From CAIRTT01 sp046075665 (GTDB taxonomy: Bacteria > Armatimonadota > Armatimonadia > Armatimonadales > Armatimonadaceae): a stretch of DNA of 7,356 bases. Positions 5,347 to 7,356 of this stretch are shown in pieces. The position numbers and the translations under genes are program-made. The stretch lies in the NCBI GenBank assembly GCA_046075665.1, contig JBJTQN010000237.1:1-7356 (forward strand), written 5' to 3'. The notes beneath the pieces are model-generated. The model ran no database searches, was not told the DNA's origin, and saw nothing but the letters and a program-made list of their open reading frames with translations. Position 1 is the stretch's first letter; each line of letters begins with the position of its first letter.

Positions 5347-6918
5347 CTACTTCTTTTCCTCCCGCTGCACGATGAATGTGTCAAGTTCCTTACCATTCGC
5401 ATCTATTTGCCGCACAACCAGCTTGTCGCGGGTGATGTCAGCAACGGTAAACGAATGGATATCGTTTACAAGCTTGCTGGTAAATGGCTGGAGCTTGGGT
5501 TCCTTGTCTGAGACCTTTTTGTAGAGACCGGCTCCGCCAGCTCCGGTGATAATGTAGATCTCACCGGATGGCTTTCCGCCCTTTACGGGGTCGTACTTCT
5601 GATCCAAATCAAATGTACCCGCCACACTGCCATCTTTTTCTACTTTCGAGGTTGGATGAAACACAAGTGGGTGTGTTCTTTGGTAGTTATGCACGTGTCC
5701 ATTCCAGACCATTTGAACTTTGTGCTTGTGGAATGTCTCGGAAAGCAAGCGCATCCACTGGTTTGTGAAGTGCTCAACGCTTGAGTTGAAGGGCGGATGG
5801 TGGAAAGCGACGAACCTCCAAGGAGACTTCGCTGCAGCTGCAAGGTCTGCTTCCAGCCACGCAAGTAGCTTGGGATCGGTCCACTCAACGTTTGGGTTGG
5901 CATCGAGGATGGTCCAGTGGACATCTCCCACTGTAATCGAATAGTTGGCTGCATTGGGGAATGCGGTACCGGCAGCAGCCTTATAGGTTGCCTGAAGAGC
6001 CGCATCGCCGCCCAGCTGCGCGGCACTCTTTGATCCAGCAGGAAAGGCATAGCCATTTGTTGGCAGGCCCCAGTACAGAAAGTACGCAAAGCCATCCTGG
6101 AACTTATCGAGCGTTGTGGAGCGGATATCGTGGTTGCCTGGGGCTGGCACGGTAACGGTTGATCGCAGGAGCGGGCCACCAACTTTAGGATCAGCGACAT
6201 TGGCATTGAAGACCGGCCAGAAATTCGTCTGATACTCACTTGCACGGCCCTTCGAGTACACAATGTCACCGGTTAGGATCAAGTAGTCAGCTTTTACCTT
6301 ACTGGCTTCCATCGCGATGAGCTTTGACTCAGGCGTACCTGCACCGCAGTCACCAAAAATCACGACTTTTTGACTTTGACCTGCCGCTGGTCGCGTTTTA
6401 CACCGGGACTGGAAGACGGTTTCCTTGCCGCTGACAAAGCGATAATCAATCCAAGCACCGGCGGGGAGCATGGTGAGCTGTTGCTGGATGATCGTGTGTG
6501 CATCTACTCCAGCTGGCCCCCATACCTTTGAGGTCTTCGGACCTTTGGCGGGCTTCCAGTCACCTGAACCGGCCGGTCTCCATTCGATGCCCAACGTCGA
6601 CTTCGGATTGATTCCCGTGAGCTGGTAGTTGATGAGGATGCCGCTACCGGACTTTGGGTCATCTTCAAATGGCAGGAATTGAACATAAGGCTGCGCGAAA
6701 AACGTGCCGGGTTTTGCAGAGATTTCTTCGGATGGCGCAAGGTCTTCGGGCTTGACGGCAGCGGTAGCATCCGCAACCGGCTGCGTCTGCGAGCGAGGAG
6801 CATTCCCAAGTCCCGGGTTCTGCATTTGAGGCGGCGAGAGGTTTGGCGTCGCACCAGCGCATCCTAGGAAAGATGTCGATACCAGCGCAAGTACCTGTAG
6901 GCCAGGTGTAATTCTCAT
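5347..6918 (-). CDS. Lipoprotein purple-acid-phosphatase-like metallophosphoesterase
   Basis: Encodes 523 residues. The N-terminus is a lipoprotein signal (MRITPGLQVL, then FLGC with the lipidated C20), followed by a Pro/Gln/Ala-rich linker to ~residue 70. Residues ~75-178 look like the beta-sandwich domain that precedes the catalytic part of purple acid phosphatases. The calcineurin-like domain (~185-465) carries all five expected motifs: FGDCG (D190), GDIVY (D218, Y221), GNHD (N262, H263), AFHHPP (H373, H374) and GHVHNYQRTHPL (H408, H410). The Tyr in GDIVY is the one that gives purple acid phosphatases their Fe(III)-tyrosinate colour. It probably hydrolyses phosphate esters while anchored in a membrane facing outward; the substrate is unknown. 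It is the first gene of a two-gene unit with the exported dismutase. No good ribosome binding site precedes the ATG. The family call is firm, the specific activity inferred. Confidence 0.94.
   Translation of the reverse strand: MRITPGLQVLALVSTSFLGCAGATPNLSPPQMQNPGLGNAPRSQTQPVADATAAVKPEDLAPSEEISAKPGTFFAQPYVQFLPFEDDPKSGSGILINYQLTGINPKSTLGIEWRPAGSGDWKPAKGPKTSKVWGPAGVDAHTIIQQQLTMLPAGAWIDYRFVSGKETVFQSRCKTRPAAGQSQKVVIFGDCGAGTPESKLIAMEASKVKADYLILTGDIVYSKGRASEYQTNFWPVFNANVADPKVGGPLLRSTVTVPAPGNHDIRSTTLDKFQDGFAYFLYWGLPTNGYAFPAGSKSAAQLGGDAALQATYKAAAGTAFPNAANYSITVGDVHWTILDANPNVEWTDPKLLAWLEADLAAAAKSPWRFVAFHHPPFNSSVEHFTNQWMRLLSETFHKHKVQMVWNGHVHNYQRTHPLVFHPTSKVEKDGSVAGTFDLDQKYDPVKGGKPSGEIYIITGAGGAGLYKKVSDKEPKLQPFTSKLVNDIHSFTVADITRDKLVVRQIDANGKELDTFIVQREEKK
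5358..5363 (-). promoter_or_regulatory. Ribosome binding site for sodA inside the phosphatase gene
   Basis: GGGAGG on the minus strand lies 11 nt before the dismutase ATG, within the last codons of the phosphatase gene. The phosphatase TAG and dismutase ATG are directly adjacent. This supports the chosen dismutase start and suggests translational coupling. Confidence 0.6.
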
Positions 6919-6924
6919 GCGAAA

Positions 6925-6930
6925 AGTATA
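6925..6930 (-). promoter_or_regulatory. Candidate -10 element immediately before the phosphatase start
   Basis: TATACT (minus strand) ends 6 nt before the ATG at 6918. If used, transcription would begin at or next to the start codon, giving a leaderless mRNA, which agrees with the lack of a ribosome binding site. The best -35-like match (TTGAAG, plus-strand 6945-6950) is only 14 nt away, so that box is weak. It overlaps a perfect inverted repeat, CATTG-ACTT-CAATG (6939-6952), which could be an operator. Confidence 0.3.
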
Positions 6931-7025
6931 TCAAGGTCCATTGACTTCAATGTTGGACAAGTATTAGGTTTTCTAAGGTGGTGAGAAGTTGTCCCCCTGA
7001 AACGGTGACCTCACATCTATGGTGA

Positions 7026-7049
7026 ACTACGGCTTGCGCGGAAGCTTCT
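7026..7049. repeat. 24-bp direct repeat, copy 1 (displaced copy of the peptidase 3' end)
   Basis: Identical over 24 bp to 7167-7190 and extendable to 28 bp with one mismatch. On the minus strand it spells KLPRKP plus a TAG stop (7027-7029), like the end of the M28 peptidase gene. It lies beyond the peptidase terminator, with no peptidase body attached to it. The spacing between copies is 141 bp, a multiple of three. Confidence 0.85.
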
Positions 7050-7092
7050 TTCTCTTGCCGGCAGCCACCCGTGCTCCGTATCGGCATCCACC

Positions 7093-7136
7093 AAGAAAAA
7101 ACAAACATCCCCAGAGACAAACGCCCCCGGGGATGT
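7093..7136 (-). terminator. Intrinsic terminator of the M28 peptidase gene
   Basis: ACATCCCC (7105-7112) pairs perfectly with GGGGATGT (7129-7136) to form an 8-bp stem with a 16-nt loop. On the minus strand it is followed by TTGTTTTTTCTT. It begins about 31 nt after the peptidase stop codon. On the plus strand the flank is AATAAAACC, so it is not a plus-strand terminator. Confidence 0.82.
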
Positions 7137-7166
7137 AATAAAACCAACCGAACAAACCAAGCGTGG

Positions 7167-7190
7167 ACTACGGCTTGCGCGGAAGCTTCT
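7167..7190. repeat. 24-bp direct repeat, copy 2 (native end of the peptidase gene)
   Basis: This copy overlaps the last seven codons and the stop of the M28 peptidase gene, where the KLPRKP tail is normal for the family as I remember it. It is probably the source of copy 1 at 7026-7049. Confidence 0.85.
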
Positions 7191-7356
7191 CGTTTCGAAC
7201 TGCGGTCTGATACAGAAACGCAGCCATAATCGTCGCAGCCTGCTTCATATCCTGGAGCTGAATACGATCAAAGACATCCATATTGCTATGGTGTGTCCGG
7301 GTGTCGTATTCGATTTCATCTTGGATGAACTGGAAGCCTGGAAGCCCGGCGCTGTC
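7168..7356 (-). CDS. M28-family zinc metallopeptidase, C-terminal part (5' end beyond the window)
   Basis: Only the last 62 residues are present, from DSAGLPGFQFIQDEIEY to EKLPRKP and a TAG at 7168-7170. The block YDTRTHHSNMD is the hallmark of the C-terminal part of M28 aminopeptidase/carboxypeptidase-like enzymes. The His before SNMD (H22 of the visible fragment) is expected to bind the second catalytic zinc. The helix after it (LQDMKQAATIMAAFLYQTA) and the LPRKP tail fit long secreted members of the family that carry a protease-associated domain, but the signal peptide, inserted domain and remaining ligands lie outside the window. A terminator follows the stop. Confidence 0.88.
   Translation of the reverse strand, partial: DSAGLPGFQFIQDEIEYDTRTHHSNMDVFDRIQLQDMKQAATIMAAFLYQTAVRNEKLPRKP

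Noticed and set aside
5640..6269. Minus-strand 209-codon frame inside the phosphatase gene
   Set aside because: It is a shifted-frame shadow; the main frame carries all phosphatase motifs without interruption.
7026..7190. CRISPR-like array or phage attachment site from the 24-bp direct repeat
   Set aside because: There are only two copies, both spell the coding tail of the peptidase gene, and no integrase, cas gene or tRNA is nearby.

Overview
This is a 7.4-kb stretch of a bacterial chromosome with moderate GC content, densely packed with ordinary chromosomal genes. No transposase, integrase, phage gene, CRISPR array, tRNA or rRNA is visible. The organism makes lysine and meso-diaminopimelate through LysA. 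It exports proteins through the Tat pathway (superoxide dismutase) and the lipoprotein pathway (phosphatase). Together with an M28-type peptidase, this suggests a free-living aerobic bacterium exposed to light and oxygen. The phylum cannot be fixed from the sequence; something outside the best-studied Proteobacteria and Firmicutes seems likely, but that is a weak inference.

Layout, left to right. Positions 1-120 carry the 3' end of an unidentified plus-strand gene. It runs tail-to-tail into a minus-strand gene (92-1381) for a photolyase/cryptochrome-family protein. Divergent from that, across a leader of about 170 nt, is lysA (1555-2886), which ends at a clear intrinsic terminator. Positions 2951-3146 hold a possible 37-codon small ORF and a set of nested hairpins. 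These lead into a gene for a very acidic, Trp-rich protein of unknown function (3147-3704). That gene converges, with an 11-nt gap, on a minus-strand YgiD/DODA-type extradiol dioxygenase (3716-4543). Upstream of the dioxygenase lies a two-gene minus-strand unit: a lipoprotein purple-acid-phosphatase-like metallophosphoesterase (5347-6918), then a Tat-exported Mn-type superoxide dismutase (4642-5346). The stop codon of the first directly abuts the start codon of the second, and a strong terminator follows. At the right edge, the C-terminal 62 residues of an M28-family metallopeptidase (7168-7356, minus) are followed by a terminator. A second copy of the last 24 bp of that gene lies 141 bp beyond the first.

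How the genes fit together. The phosphatase and the dismutase are almost certainly co-transcribed and both work outside the cytoplasm. The photolyase, exported dismutase and dioxygenase loosely suggest light and oxidative stress, but they are separate transcription units. The most interesting object is the photolyase-family protein. Its order appears circularly permuted, with the FAD-binding helical domain first and the Rossmann-like antenna-type domain last. It also has four cysteines spaced much like the iron-sulfur ligands of bacterial FeS cryptochromes/photolyases.
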